Shown here piece by piece: positions 20,966 to 29,992 of a DNA stretch of 64,000 nt. Made by a program: the position numbers and the translations under genes. Positions within the stretch are counted from its first letter, which is position 1. Each line of letters starts with the position of its first letter. Source of the DNA: Photobacterium sp. JCM 19050 (GTDB taxonomy: Bacteria; Pseudomonadota; Gammaproteobacteria; Enterobacterales; Vibrionaceae); the NCBI GenBank assembly GCA_001310455.1, contig BAXG01000015.1, positions 1 through 64,000 of the forward strand, given 5' to 3'. The notes beneath the pieces are model-generated. The model ran no database searches. It saw nothing but the letters and a program-made list of their open reading frames with translations, and was not told where the DNA came from.

Positions 20966-22086
20966 GCGCAGGCTCCTTCCAGCTCAGGACCACCGGTAAC
21001 CACACGCAGCCCGGATGCCTCTTCAAACAGCAATATCTGCTCAGTGGGTACGGTGACCCAAATTCGGCTTCCCCTTGCCGGGCTGGGCTGATGCGAGGGA
21101 ATGGACGCCACTAGCTCCAGCTGATCCTCTCCTTCCATCAGCACTACGGTTTTTTCATTCACCGGGGTAACGGCCTTCACTTCCATTGCCAGTTTGCCGC
21201 TGCCCGGCTGGTCTGAAAGGGCGAGGTGTTCAGGGCGTATCCCGGCGACATAGCTGCCGCCGGTATGGAGCGCCTCCGGGTGGGTGTTGATCGGCAGGGA
21301 GAGAGAAAGACCGCCAACATTTATCTTCCACTGTCCACCCTGCCAAAGCGGCCCGACGGCAAAGGTGTTGATGCTGGGGTCGCCGAATGCCGTGGCGATA
21401 TCAAGGTTATTGGGTGAGAGGTAAATTTCTTCCGGCGTACCAAGCTGCACCAACCCTTCCCCTTCGCTGCCGAGCACCGCAATGCGGTCACCGAGCGCCA
21501 TCGCCTCCTTGTAGTCCTGGGTAACATAGATGACGCTGGCCTTCTGTTTGGCAAGCAGCTGCGGCAATTCAAGGCGCATTTCAAATCGGAGTTTGGCATC
21601 CACATTACGCAGGGGGTCATCCAGCAGCAGGATATCCGGTTTGGCTGCCAGCGCCCTTGCCAGCGCGGTGCGTTGTTTCTGGCCATTGGAAAGTGCCCGC
21701 GGGGTATGGCTGAGCACCTGGTCGATTTTCAAAAGCTGCGCCACTTCCAGCACCCGGGCTTTCACCTGGCCTTCCGTCATGCCGGAACCGACAATGGCGC
21801 TGGCAATGTTGTCGAAGGCATTCATGTGCGGGAACAGGGCGAAATTCTGGAATGCCATGCCGATACCTCGCGCTTCCGGGCCGCTGTCGGTGACATTGTT
21901 CCCGCGCAGGTATACGTCTCCCTCAGTCGGCATTTCCACCCCGGCGATCAGGCGGAGCAACAGGGTTTTCCCGCTGCCGGACGGGCCGAACAGGGCAATG
22001 GTCTCTCCACCCTCAACACGCAGGTTGATGCCGTCCAATACCCTGTGGTCTTTAAAGTGTTTGCTGATGGCGATAACTTCAATCAT
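20962..22086 (-). CDS. ABC transporter ATPase 1 (MalK/UgpC-type)
   Basis: This intact 374-residue protein has Walker A GPSGSGKTLL, a signature region that reads ALSNGQKQRTALARAL (N in place of the second G of LSGGQ), Walker B ILLLDDP and the H-loop VTQDYKEA with Gln in place of the usual His. The C-terminal TOBE-type domain is complete. The LSNGQ signature and the missing H-loop His suggest one degenerate site in a heterodimeric ATPase pair. Coupled to the next gene by an ATGA overlap. Confidence 0.92.
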   Translation of the reverse strand: MIEVIAISKHFKDHRVLDGINLRVEGGETIALFGPSGSGKTLLLRLIAGVEMPTEGDVYLRGNNVTDSGPEARGIGMAFQNFALFPHMNAFDNIASAIVGSGMTEGQVKARVLEVAQLLKIDQVLSHTPRALSNGQKQRTALARALAAKPDILLLDDPLRNVDAKLRFEMRLELPQLLAKQKASVIYVTQDYKEAMALGDRIAVLGSEGEGLVQLGTPEEIYLSPNNLDIATAFGDPSINTFAVGPLWQGGQWKINVGGLSLSLPINTHPEALHTGGSYVAGIRPEHLALSDQPGSGKLAMEVKAVTPVNEKTVVLMEGEDQLELVASIPSHQPSPARGSRIWVTVPTEQILLFEEASGLRVVTGGPELEGACA

Positions 22087-22096
22087 GGTCTTGCCC

Positions 22097-22954
22097 TTAC
22101 CCCTTCACTGCGCCGAGAGACAAACCTTCAACCAGGTAACGCTGGGCATAGAGTGCCAGCAACAGGGTTGGGGCAATGGAAAGCACAATAGCTGCTGCTA
22201 TCTGGCCGTACTGGATGCCGGATGCGGTCACAAAGGCCAGCGCTCCTACGGTGACTGGTTGTTTGTCGGCGGAGGCCAGCACCAGTGCGAAGACAAAGTT
22301 GTTCCAGGCGAAGATAAAAGACAGCAGCCCGGCGGCGGCAATGCCCGGCCCGGCGAGCGGGATGGCAATTTTGCGGAATGTGCGGAACCAGCTATTTCCG
22401 GCGATGCGGTAGGCGTATTCAATGTCCGGGCTGATGTCCTCAAAGTAGCCGCGCACAATCCACAAAATCAGCGGCAGGCAGATAAGCTGGTACACCCAGA
22501 CAAGCCCGGTGTAGGTGTTCGCCATGCCGATGTCCTGGAAGTAGAGCGACAGGGGAAGCAATACCAGAAGTGGCGGTGCAAAACGGAAAGAGAGCAGGGT
22601 AAAGGCAATGTCTTCACCCAGCCGGAACTGGAAGCGCGCAAAGGCATAGGCTGCCGGTACCCCGAGGATCAATGCCAGCAACACAGAGCTTGTAGAGAGC
22701 AGCAGGCTGTTACCCAGGTTCTTCATAAAGGCGATATCCAGAGTACCCGCGGCACTTTCCAGCTTGCCGGTAATCAGCGCGGTGTAGTTTTGCAACGTCG
22801 GCTCGAACACGATGCTGGGTGGGATGCGCAGGATCTGCTCATTGGTCTGGAATGACATCAGCACAATCCAGAAGATCGGAAACAGGAAGAAGATCAGCAC
22901 CAGGGTGATCAGGATTCGGCGGAGCCAGCGTTCAACAGCGGAATAGTGTTCCAT
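22097..22954 (-). CDS. ABC transporter permease (MalG/GlpQ-type)
   Basis: This 285-residue protein has about six membrane helices. The EAA loop is seen as DIEYAYRIAGNSWFRTFRKIAIPLAGPGI, with conserved EAA...G spacing. It is the second inner-membrane permease of the sugar-alcohol importer. The frame is intact and the gene sits 11 bp downstream of the other permease. Confidence 0.92.
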   Translation of the reverse strand: MEHYSAVERWLRRILITLVLIFFLFPIFWIVLMSFQTNEQILRIPPSIVFEPTLQNYTALITGKLESAAGTLDIAFMKNLGNSLLLSTSSVLLALILGVPAAYAFARFQFRLGEDIAFTLLSFRFAPPLLVLLPLSLYFQDIGMANTYTGLVWVYQLICLPLILWIVRGYFEDISPDIEYAYRIAGNSWFRTFRKIAIPLAGPGIAAAGLLSFIFAWNNFVFALVLASADKQPVTVGALAFVTASGIQYGQIAAAIVLSIAPTLLLALYAQRYLVEGLSLGAVKG

Positions 22955-22964
22955 GGTCTGCTCC

Positions 22965-23873
22965 TTAGTTCGCCAGGTTCCTGGCCCGGAGTTTGAGCCA
23001 GTTTTTGATAAAGAGGTTCGACAGGAAGTAGGTGATGGCCCAGAGCACCATCAACAGGGCTGCCGAACGGCCAACATTGGTGGACTGGAAGAACTGCAGG
23101 TAGGCTTCCACCTGGAAGACCATCAGCTTGTCTCCCGGCCCGCCCTGGGTCATGGCATAGATTATGTCGAACTGCTGAATGGCATCGAGCAGGCGGAACA
23201 GCACCGCCGTCAGCATGTACGGTGTCAGCATCGGGAGGGTGATGCGGAAGAAAACAAAAGAGCGGGGCACATTGTCCAGTGCCGCCGCTTCAAACGGTTG
23301 CTGTGGAAGGGAGCGAAGGCCCGCCAGCAGCAAAATCATGATAAAGGGCGTGTACACCCAGATATCGACCAGCACCACCGTCATCAGCGCGGTATCCGGC
23401 GAGGATGCCCACTTGAAATCCGGGTAGCCCATCAGGGCGACAAAATAGCTGAGGATGCCGAAATTGGGGTTGGTCATCAGCTTCCACATCAGCGCCGCCA
23501 GCGCGGGGGCTGTCATCAGCGGCATCAGAAGGGCGATGGAGACAAAGTTGTTGAACCGGGTGCGCCGTTGCAGAAGAAGGGCAATGCCAAGGCCGAGGAC
23601 AAGCTCCAACCCCACAGTAAGCCCGGTGTAGGTGAGGGAGATTTTCAGGGTGTTCCAGAATGCCGGGTCGGTGAAAAAGTCTGCGTAATTCTGGCCCCAG
23701 TTAAACTTGCGAAGGTGGGGCAGGTTGAGGCGGTAGCGCTCCAGCGAATAATACACCGCGGTGAAAAAGGGAATCAGGATCCCGATACACACCAAAAGCG
23801 CAGGCAGGCTCAGCACATAAGGCAGGGCCTTGCGCCAAAACCGGCTCGACTTGTGGGTTTGAGCTGCCTCCAT
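22965..23873 (-). CDS. ABC transporter permease (MalF/GlpP-type)
   Basis: This 302-residue protein has six membrane helices and an EAA-like loop (FEAAALDNVPRSFVFFRITLP). The ATG at 23873 is chosen because AAGGAG stands 8 bases before it; an upstream in-frame ATG at 23951 would run through the intercistronic hairpin. It forms the transmembrane pore with the following permease. Confidence 0.92.
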   Translation of the reverse strand: MEAAQTHKSSRFWRKALPYVLSLPALLVCIGILIPFFTAVYYSLERYRLNLPHLRKFNWGQNYADFFTDPAFWNTLKISLTYTGLTVGLELVLGLGIALLLQRRTRFNNFVSIALLMPLMTAPALAALMWKLMTNPNFGILSYFVALMGYPDFKWASSPDTALMTVVLVDIWVYTPFIMILLLAGLRSLPQQPFEAAALDNVPRSFVFFRITLPMLTPYMLTAVLFRLLDAIQQFDIIYAMTQGGPGDKLMVFQVEAYLQFFQSTNVGRSAALLMVLWAITYFLSNLFIKNWLKLRARNLAN

Positions 23874-23916
23874 ATCCCGGCTCCTTCGCGATACGTCGTG
23901 GGTAAAGGGTGAAATG

Positions 23917-23949
23917 GGCTCCCCAGAAACTCCGGGTGGCAGGGGAGCC
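23917..23949 (-). promoter_or_regulatory. Intercistronic hairpin between binding-protein and permease genes
   Basis: GGCTCCCC (23917-23924) and GGGGAGCC (23942-23949) form an 8-bp perfect stem without a T run. It sits directly after the binding-protein stop, where similar hairpins in sugar ABC operons protect the upstream mRNA so that binding protein exceeds permease. Confidence 0.65.
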
Positions 23950-23971
23950 ACGTTGTTGGAATGCGCCCTGC

Positions 23972-25414
23972 TTAGCTCAGGCCGGCATCCTGCAGCTGTT
24001 TGTTGACGCTGGCAGCCAGCATGTCGAGGCCTTCATCAACCGGCACTTCATTGGCCACCATTTTTTGCAGCATCGAGGCCCACTCAGTGGTGAGATCGAA
24101 AAACAGGGGCTGTGGCGTAAAGTAGATTTGCGCGTTTGGCGCAGATACATCGTGCTGGTTAAGGTAGCCCGGGTATTGCTCGGCAATACGGTCACGGAAG
24201 GTGTCGTCATCCCATACCGACTGGCGGACAGGGTTAACAAAGTCCATCTTCCCTGCACCGAACAGGCCGTGCTCAATACCGCTCGCCCACTGCATGAAGT
24301 ACCAGGCTTCATCCTTGCGGTTGGAGAAGTTCGACATCGCCAGAGACCAGATCCACACGTTAGGTGACGGGGCGCTGGCATCAGGGTTGGCAGCAAACGG
24401 AGCGTAGGCGATATTGCCGCGTTCCTTGTTGTCGCCACCGTTCATAAAGTACCCGAGGATATCGGCGTCATAGATCATTGCCGAGGCACCGGCTCCGAGG
24501 TCTGTACCCACCTGGTACCAGGTATAGGTTGACCAGTTTTTCGGCCCGGAATCCTGGATCATCTTCACCCATTTGGCGTGGAAGTCCTTGGAGACATCGG
24601 TGTTCATCGCCGCCTCAAGGGTGCCGTCGCTTTTCACATTGAGATCGCGCTGGCCGAAGTTGGCGTAGCCGGAAAGGAAACCCGGGTGGATGGTCGCCCA
24701 GGAGCGGGAGCCCCGCACCCCGATACCGTATGGCCCGCCAAGGTCACGCTGCGCCTTGGCAGACACATCGAGAAGCTCATCAATATTGCCCGGCACCTGC
24801 AACCCTGCCTTGTCGAAATAGCGGCGGTTGTAAGAGAGGTTGTTCAGCTCATAGCCCCAAGGGATACACCACTGCTTAGCGTTGGCTGAACCCAGTTTGC
24901 TGCCGGGAATTCCGTCCCAGGCGGTTGACGCGCGAAGGCCGGGCAGCACATCCTGCCAGTGGTAATTGGGGTTGGTTTTGGCCGGGTCGTTAATATATTC
25001 ATTGAGGTCAACAATCCAGCCGGCAGGGCCGTAAGTCCAGGTCATGTAAGCCCCGGTCATAAAGGCATCGTATTCTGACGAACGGGATGACAGGGCGGCA
25101 GTCACTTTGTCGAAGTAGACGTCTTCCGGAAAGATGTCGTACTGCACTTTCATGCCGGTCATTTTTTCAAAGGTTGGCAGGTTGGCAATCATGGCATCGA
25201 CATAGGGGTGTTTGTTTAGAAGAAGTTTGACTGTCTTGCCTTTGTATTTTTGCCAGTCAAAATCTGCCGCCATGGCATCGCTGGACAGGCTGGCGATCAG
25301 GGATCCCGTCATGGTGGCAGAAGCACCCAGCGCGGTCATTCCCCGAAGGAATTCACGCCGCCCAAGTTGCCCCTGGAGGAAGCGGGTGACCAGATCTTTT
25401 TCTTTCCTTAACAT
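23972..25414 (-). CDS. Tat-exported solute-binding protein of sugar-alcohol ABC importer
   Basis: This 480-residue extracellular solute-binding protein (family 1) starts at ATG 25414 after AAGGAG. The leader contains GRREFLRG followed by a hydrophobic stretch and SDAMA, the form of a twin-arginine signal. The mature part has the segments YELNNLSYNRRYFDKAG and AWYFMQWAS typical of large polyol and glycerol-3-phosphate binding proteins. It would capture the polyol in the periplasm. Intact frame. Confidence 0.9.
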   Translation of the reverse strand: MLRKEKDLVTRFLQGQLGRREFLRGMTALGASATMTGSLIASLSSDAMAADFDWQKYKGKTVKLLLNKHPYVDAMIANLPTFEKMTGMKVQYDIFPEDVYFDKVTAALSSRSSEYDAFMTGAYMTWTYGPAGWIVDLNEYINDPAKTNPNYHWQDVLPGLRASTAWDGIPGSKLGSANAKQWCIPWGYELNNLSYNRRYFDKAGLQVPGNIDELLDVSAKAQRDLGGPYGIGVRGSRSWATIHPGFLSGYANFGQRDLNVKSDGTLEAAMNTDVSKDFHAKWVKMIQDSGPKNWSTYTWYQVGTDLGAGASAMIYDADILGYFMNGGDNKERGNIAYAPFAANPDASAPSPNVWIWSLAMSNFSNRKDEAWYFMQWASGIEHGLFGAGKMDFVNPVRQSVWDDDTFRDRIAEQYPGYLNQHDVSAPNAQIYFTPQPLFFDLTTEWASMLQKMVANEVPVDEGLDMLAASVNKQLQDAGLS

Positions 25415-25497
25415 GGTGTTCTCCTTTAACAGGTACTCAGAGTGGCTTTGGATCGCGCAGCTCTTACGTTTCACCCACCAGATGCCTGGCTGTTACA

Positions 25498-26429
25498 TCA
25501 TCGGTAATAAGCTTTCAGCAGCCCGCTCCGCAGTACTGCTTTGAGTGCCGCAACCTTTGACAGGCCACCTGCCAACGCCACGATAGGCTTTCCCTGAAGT
25601 TCAGCGACAGACAGCGACATTGCGCGTTCATTCAGCCCCGATTGAACGAGTTCTCCATTTACATCGAAGTAGTGCCCGAGGATTTCTCCGTGGGCACCTT
25701 TTTCCTGTATTTCCTGCATTTCTTCATCGGTCACCAGGTTGACTTCGCTCAGGTGCGAGTGCCAGTTGGCCTCGCCGACACTGATAAACAAAAGGTCAGC
25801 CTGACGGCCCATGTCGAACACGTCAGCAATGCCCGGCTGGGACATCAGGATCTGCTTGTCACGGGCACTGTTGGCGAAGATGGAAACCGGCAGCATGTAT
25901 GCATCTGCCCCGGTTTTTTCTGCCAGCCGGTGGATGACATCCAGCGGGTTGGCGGCAAACTTTCGTGTCAGTCCCCCGAGCAGGGAGACAAAGCGGACAT
26001 CCGGGTGATCCATCACCGGGAGATGGGAAACCATAGACGCCAGAGTCCGACCGTGGCCGATGCCGATGGTCTGGTACTGCCTGCTCTCTACGGCCCTTCG
26101 CAGGTATCCGGCTCCGGCAATACCTAATGCCCTGAGCGGCAATGCACCCTCATTGAGGTCGGGTACCACCTGGCAAAAATCCAGCTTGAAGTGTTTGGAA
26201 ATCCGGTTTTCCAGTTCAACGCAATATTGGATGGCGGGCTCTACAAATACCTGTACCAGCCGGTTTTAAATGCCCGGGCAATCAGCCGGTGAGCCTTGGG
26301 CTGGGTAATGCCGAGTCGTTTGGCAACGTCGCTCTGAGTCATGCCGCCGGAATAGTGCAACCACGCCGCTTGTGCAGCCAAGCTGTCTTCATCGGATACA
26401 TGGTTTTTGGGTCTGTTTTGGGCAAGCAC
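25498..26429 (-). CDS. SorC/DeoR-type sugar-binding regulator; one frame break
   Basis: The repaired product is 310 residues. An N-terminal helix-turn-helix (GMTQSDVAKRLGITQPKAHRL) is followed by a SorC-type effector domain with IGIGHGRTL and IVALAGGLSKVAAL. Such proteins (EryD, SmoC, DalR) control polyol operons in response to phosphorylated sugars. The break is at 26256-26257 (CC should be CCC), restoring GWVQVFVEPAIQ. It is the first gene of the operon, so it probably regulates itself and the nine genes that follow. Confidence 0.88.
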
Positions 26430-26706
26430 ACGTCACCTGAATAATTTTTTAACGGTTGAAAAATTATTTGGTGAGGCGGAAAAAGCGTCAAAGGGGGGAG
26501 TGTGTCGGGAATGAGAACTCTCCGGGCAGATTGGGCTATTTATCAGATAGGGAATCTGAAAAATATTTTATTTTCATGGCTTTGAAGCGGAGCGTTAAAA
26601 GTGTCGCCTGAAAACGCAAAAGACTGTTGCTGATTTGGCAAGAAATGCAGTGATGAGATTGCGCGGGTATTGAAAAAATCCGGGAGGTATCAGGGCGGAT
26701 TGGGTG

Positions 26707-27324
26707 TCAGCCTCTGTCTTGTGTATGGACAGGCACGGTTGGCAGGTTAGCGCTTATCTCCCTAAGTAAAATGTCTAAAGACGATGGTGTGAAGCAATGC
26801 ATTGCGGGTAAATCATCGCCCCTGGCTATTGCATTCACCTTCCGCGTGGGGGAGTAACGCAGCTCAATGACTGCCAGTCTATCCGCTATATCAACCATAT
26901 CCGGCTTGAACCCATAAAGGGTTTCAATCATAACCCCCAGCAGTGAGAGCGCTTGTTCGGTCATTTTGCTTTTCAGGCCGCAATAGTACCAAACGTTCTT
27001 GAGCCTCAGCTCACTGGTGAAGTCACGTTCAACACATTTTATGCATTGGTACCTCTCCCAGGGAGCGCTCAATACCGCTAGGCACATGCCCAACAGGCAA
27101 AAAATGCAATAGATCGCCAGCAGAGCAAAGGTAAGCACCATCATGGGAATACCCAGCCAGGCTTTCAGGGAAGAAGGCTGGTACCAGATTGCGCGGCCGG
27201 TCTGTCTGAGGTCTGTGAAATAGCTTTCAACCTCCTGCTGTTGTTTTTCCCACAGCGATGCAATCCGGCGTTTTATGCGGAAGATAATCGAATGATTGAT
27301 ACATTGAATGATCTTGGGGTTCAT
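26707..27324 (-). CDS. Unrecognised membrane protein
   Basis: The 205-residue protein matches no family that I recognise. It has an N-terminal basic region (NHSIIFRIKRRI), a hydrophobic stretch at about residues 58-88 long enough for one or two membrane passes, a cysteine-containing segment (CIKCVERDF), and a soluble C-terminal half. It has no strong ribosome site. It lies between the polyol operon and the regulators of the carbon-fixation locus, with no visible link to either. Confidence 0.55.
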   Translation of the reverse strand: MNPKIIQCINHSIIFRIKRRIASLWEKQQQEVESYFTDLRQTGRAIWYQPSSLKAWLGIPMMVLTFALLAIYCIFCLLGMCLAVLSAPWERYQCIKCVERDFTSELRLKNVWYYCGLKSKMTEQALSLLGVMIETLYGFKPDMVDIADRLAVIELRYSPTRKVNAIARGDDLPAMHCFTPSSLDILLREISANLPTVPVHTQDRG

Positions 27325-27431
27325 TATTTTTATTAATGCATAGGGACACCATTTCAGTGTAAGTATTCATCATGTTGAATATTGTGAAGCTGTAGGCAAA
27401 TGTTCTTTATAAACAAAGGTATGGTTTAAGC

Positions 27432-27761
27432 ATGGACGAAATGCCAGCAGTTAAGGACATTGTAATGCCGGATAAAAAAACACAATTCAGTACCTCCCCG
27501 TTGAACGCCGCCTTATCTACACCAACCTGGAACGCTGCAGAGCGCCAGGCAGCAAAACTTCTTCTCACTGAACTGGAAAGCTACCTGTCACTGATACAAA
27601 TGGCAGCCGGACAGCGTGATAAATGGCAGGATGTAGAAGAGTCCATTTATGTGCTTTCTGAAAAGCTGGCGATGATTTGCCATACCGAAAAAACAATTGG
27701 TGAGGGAAAGCCTTCGTGTGTGGAGTCAGCCATGGCCAAAAACGTCTCTTTGTCAGGGTGA
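27432..27761 (+). CDS. Hypothetical protein, 109 residues
   Basis: No family is recognised. The protein is soluble, with Ala/Leu-rich helix from about residue 40 to 90 (AERQAAKLLLTELESYLSLIQ). It is divergent from the membrane protein on the other side. A second in-frame ATG is at 27441. The coding case is moderate: no strong Shine-Dalgarno, but codon use resembles the neighbours. A hairpin follows at 27880. Confidence 0.45.
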   Translation: MDEMPAVKDIVMPDKKTQFSTSPLNAALSTPTWNAAERQAAKLLLTELESYLSLIQMAAGQRDKWQDVEESIYVLSEKLAMICHTEKTIGEGKPSCVESAMAKNVSLSG

Positions 27762-27879
27762 CACCTTCCAAGGCCATGAATGGATTCAACAAAAAGGAAG
27801 TGTTCGGCCTAACCTGTCACCTTGGCCTGATAAAAGCCTGACGTCTGAGGCACGTTGAAACGAAGGGTTTGCGAAGCAG

Positions 27880-27905
27880 AGCCATGCAATGTTGCATGGC
27901 TTTGT
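27880..27905. terminator. Hairpin between convergent genes
   Basis: AGCCATGCAA (27880-27889) and TTGCATGGCT (27892-27901) form a 10-bp perfect inverted repeat, followed by TTGTTG. It lies between a plus-strand gene and the end of the iclR-type gene and could act both ways. Confidence 0.65.
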
Positions 27906-27919
27906 TGAAGGCAGATCAT

Positions 27920-28725
27920 CTATTCCGGAATATAGCCCAGGCTTTCGCTGATCGTTAATGCGTAGGACCCGACGATATCCTTGGTTTCTTCAATGCAGGG
28001 GAAGTGGTGATGCAGACTCAGTTGATCCATTTTTAAATAGGGGACTGTCAATACTGCTTCCAGTTGGCGGTTTACCGAATATATGGGCAGGGAAATATCA
28101 GTGACACCGGGTACGACTGTGCTGTCGCCAATGTGAAATCTTTTTTCCCTCACTTCGTTAATTGCAGACTTTATTTGCAATTCCCCATCTGACGTTACCT
28201 TTCCCAGCGCCAATAGATGGTTAATTTCTTCATCTGTACAGGAAGATAAATAAATAAACCCGGACCCCGATGCATGGACATCAATTTGAGCACCAATCTT
28301 GACGCCAAACCCCATCATGTATGGCTGAAACTCTGTGCGATGACCAACATTTTATTGTTATCGAATACGGTGACATGGCAGGATTGCTGGATCTCTTGTG
28401 CCAGCTTTTTCAGGTAGACTGAACATGCCCGGGTTAACCTTTCGATTGGACGGTGGTGGTTGGCTATTTGGTACAGCTTCAGGCTCAGCCAGTACTTTCC
28501 CGATTTCTCGTCATGTACCACGTAGTTACGCCGCTTGAGCTCTTCCAGCATACGAAATATTTCATTTACCGTTTTGCCCAACGCTTCAGCGATTTCCTTT
28601 TTAGTTATCGGCTCATCCTGAACGCAAAGAAATTCAATAATATCCAACGCTTTAGAAACGGCCGGAGCCCGGTATTCCGTTTTTTTACTTTCTGCCATTA
28701 CTCCCTCTGTATCGCATTCCGCCAC
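27920..28725 (-). CDS. IclR-family transcriptional regulator; one frame break
   Basis: The repaired product is 259-268 residues. The N-terminal winged helix (ALDIIEFLCVQDEPITKKEIAEALGK) and the C-terminal IclR effector domain (GFGVKIGAQIDVHASGSGFIYL, then PIYSVNRQLEAVLTVPYL) are clear. The break is near 28326, where one base restores QSFQPYMMGFGV. The start may be GTG 28725 or ATG 28698; GGAG directly before the latter gives a short spacing. IclR proteins usually control aromatic, glyoxylate or sugar-acid genes. The target is unknown; it lies next to cbbR. Confidence 0.85.
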
Positions 28726-28887
28726 TCGCCTTAAATCCCATCATACAAAAATACGGATAAAGATGATAAGCGACTGATTCCGCACAGTAAGCGTGCGTGG
28801 AGACGTTGTAATGGGGGAAGAACAAAAGAATGTCCGCAGTCGGTCACAACCATTGCTTGCGATTGAGGCCGGGAAATCTTGCGCCGG

Positions 28888-29766
28888 TCACTGGCTCAAC
28901 AGAAAAGCCTCAAACGCTTGGCAATAGGGGAGAGGCGTTTTTCCCGGCGGTGGACGAGATACCAGTGCCGGATGATGGGCATTTCCTCCACATCGAGGAT
29001 GCAAAGGCGGCCGGCTTCGAGCTCCAGTTCAATGGTATGACGGGAGACAATACCCAGGCTCAGCCCTGCTGATACGGCTTGCTTAATTGCTTCACTGGCA
29101 CTCATTTCTGCTGCCACATTCAGGGCGAAACCGTGGGAGTCAAAAAAGCGTTCGATGGCGAAGCGAGTGCCGGAGCCCTGTTCCCTGACCACCATGGCTC
29201 ATGGGCGATTTTTTCCAACGGGATTTCGCACTTGCCGCAAAGGTGATGATCCGGCGGGGCGATAACGACCAGCGGGTTTTCCATAAACACGGTCGCGTTA
29301 ACGTCAAGCTCTGCCGGTGGTTTGCCCATTATCACCAAATCACATTCGTTATTTTTGAGGTCTTTGAGGAGGTTCTCCCGATTGGTGACTTTCAGGCTCA
29401 GGCGAACATCAGGTGCTGGCGGGAAAAAGCTGCCAGCAACCGGGCTGCAAAGTAGTTGGCGGTGCTGGCAACGGTAATGTTGAGTTTACCGCTGGAGAGG
29501 GATTTCATGTTTTCAAAGACATCTTCAGCATCACGCAATTGCTGCGAAATCCGTTCGCAGTAACCCAGAAGCTCCTGCCCGGCATCGGTCAGGTAGAGGG
29601 CTTTCCCCATCTGTTCGAAAAGGGGAAGGCCGATATTGTCTTCCAACTGGCGGATTTGCATGGACACCGCTGGCTGGGTGAGGTGGAGCTCTTCAGCGGC
29701 ACGGGTATAACTGGCGTGGTTAGCTACCGCCTGAAAAATGTTGAGCTGTCGTAAGGTCAGATGCAT
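28888..29766 (-). CDS. cbbR: LysR-type regulator of RuBisCO genes; three frame breaks
   Basis: The repaired product is 293 residues. The N-terminal HTH (LRQLNIFQAVANHASYTRAAEELHLTQPAVS) and the effector domain with VIMGKPP, HELEAGR-like IELELEAGRL and MPIIRHWYLVHRREKRLSPIA match CbbR. CbbR activates Calvin operons when reductant or RuBP-type signals are present. Breaks sit at 29412-29413, 29195-29196 and 28916, each repaired by one base. It is the last gene on the cbb minus strand, far from the cbbL promoter, whereas cbbR is usually divergent from cbbL. Confidence 0.9.
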
Positions 29767-29944
29767 GAAACGTCCTTGTCGTCATTGTTTCCTTTCTTGA
29801 ATTTTTGTTAGTGGCACTTTTGGTATTCAGCACAAAACAGGCCATCCTTGCCTGTTGGCTTCCTGAACCCAACATAACAGTGGCTGTGCGGATGCAGCAA
29901 TGAGTGACTGATTGCTTATTGAGGGCGTTACCAGGCAGAAATGG

Positions 29945-29987
29945 AAAGGCGGTGACCATTGCCCGGTCACCGCCTTTTCGCTTTTTT
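29945..29987. terminator. Bidirectional terminator between cbbO and cbbR
   Basis: AAAGGCGGTGACC (29945-29957) pairs perfectly with GGTCACCGCCTTT (29965-29977), with T-rich flanks. It would end the cbbO transcript, so cbbR probably has its own promoter. Confidence 0.8.
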
Positions 29988-29992
29988 ACATC

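Noticed and set aside
18685..23912. Long plus-strand open frames (18685-19830, 21530-22855, 22953-23912) antisense to the polyol operon
   Set aside because: They mirror kinase, ATPase and permease genes with strong motifs on the minus strand; their translations are low-complexity Gln/Arg/His-rich without domains.
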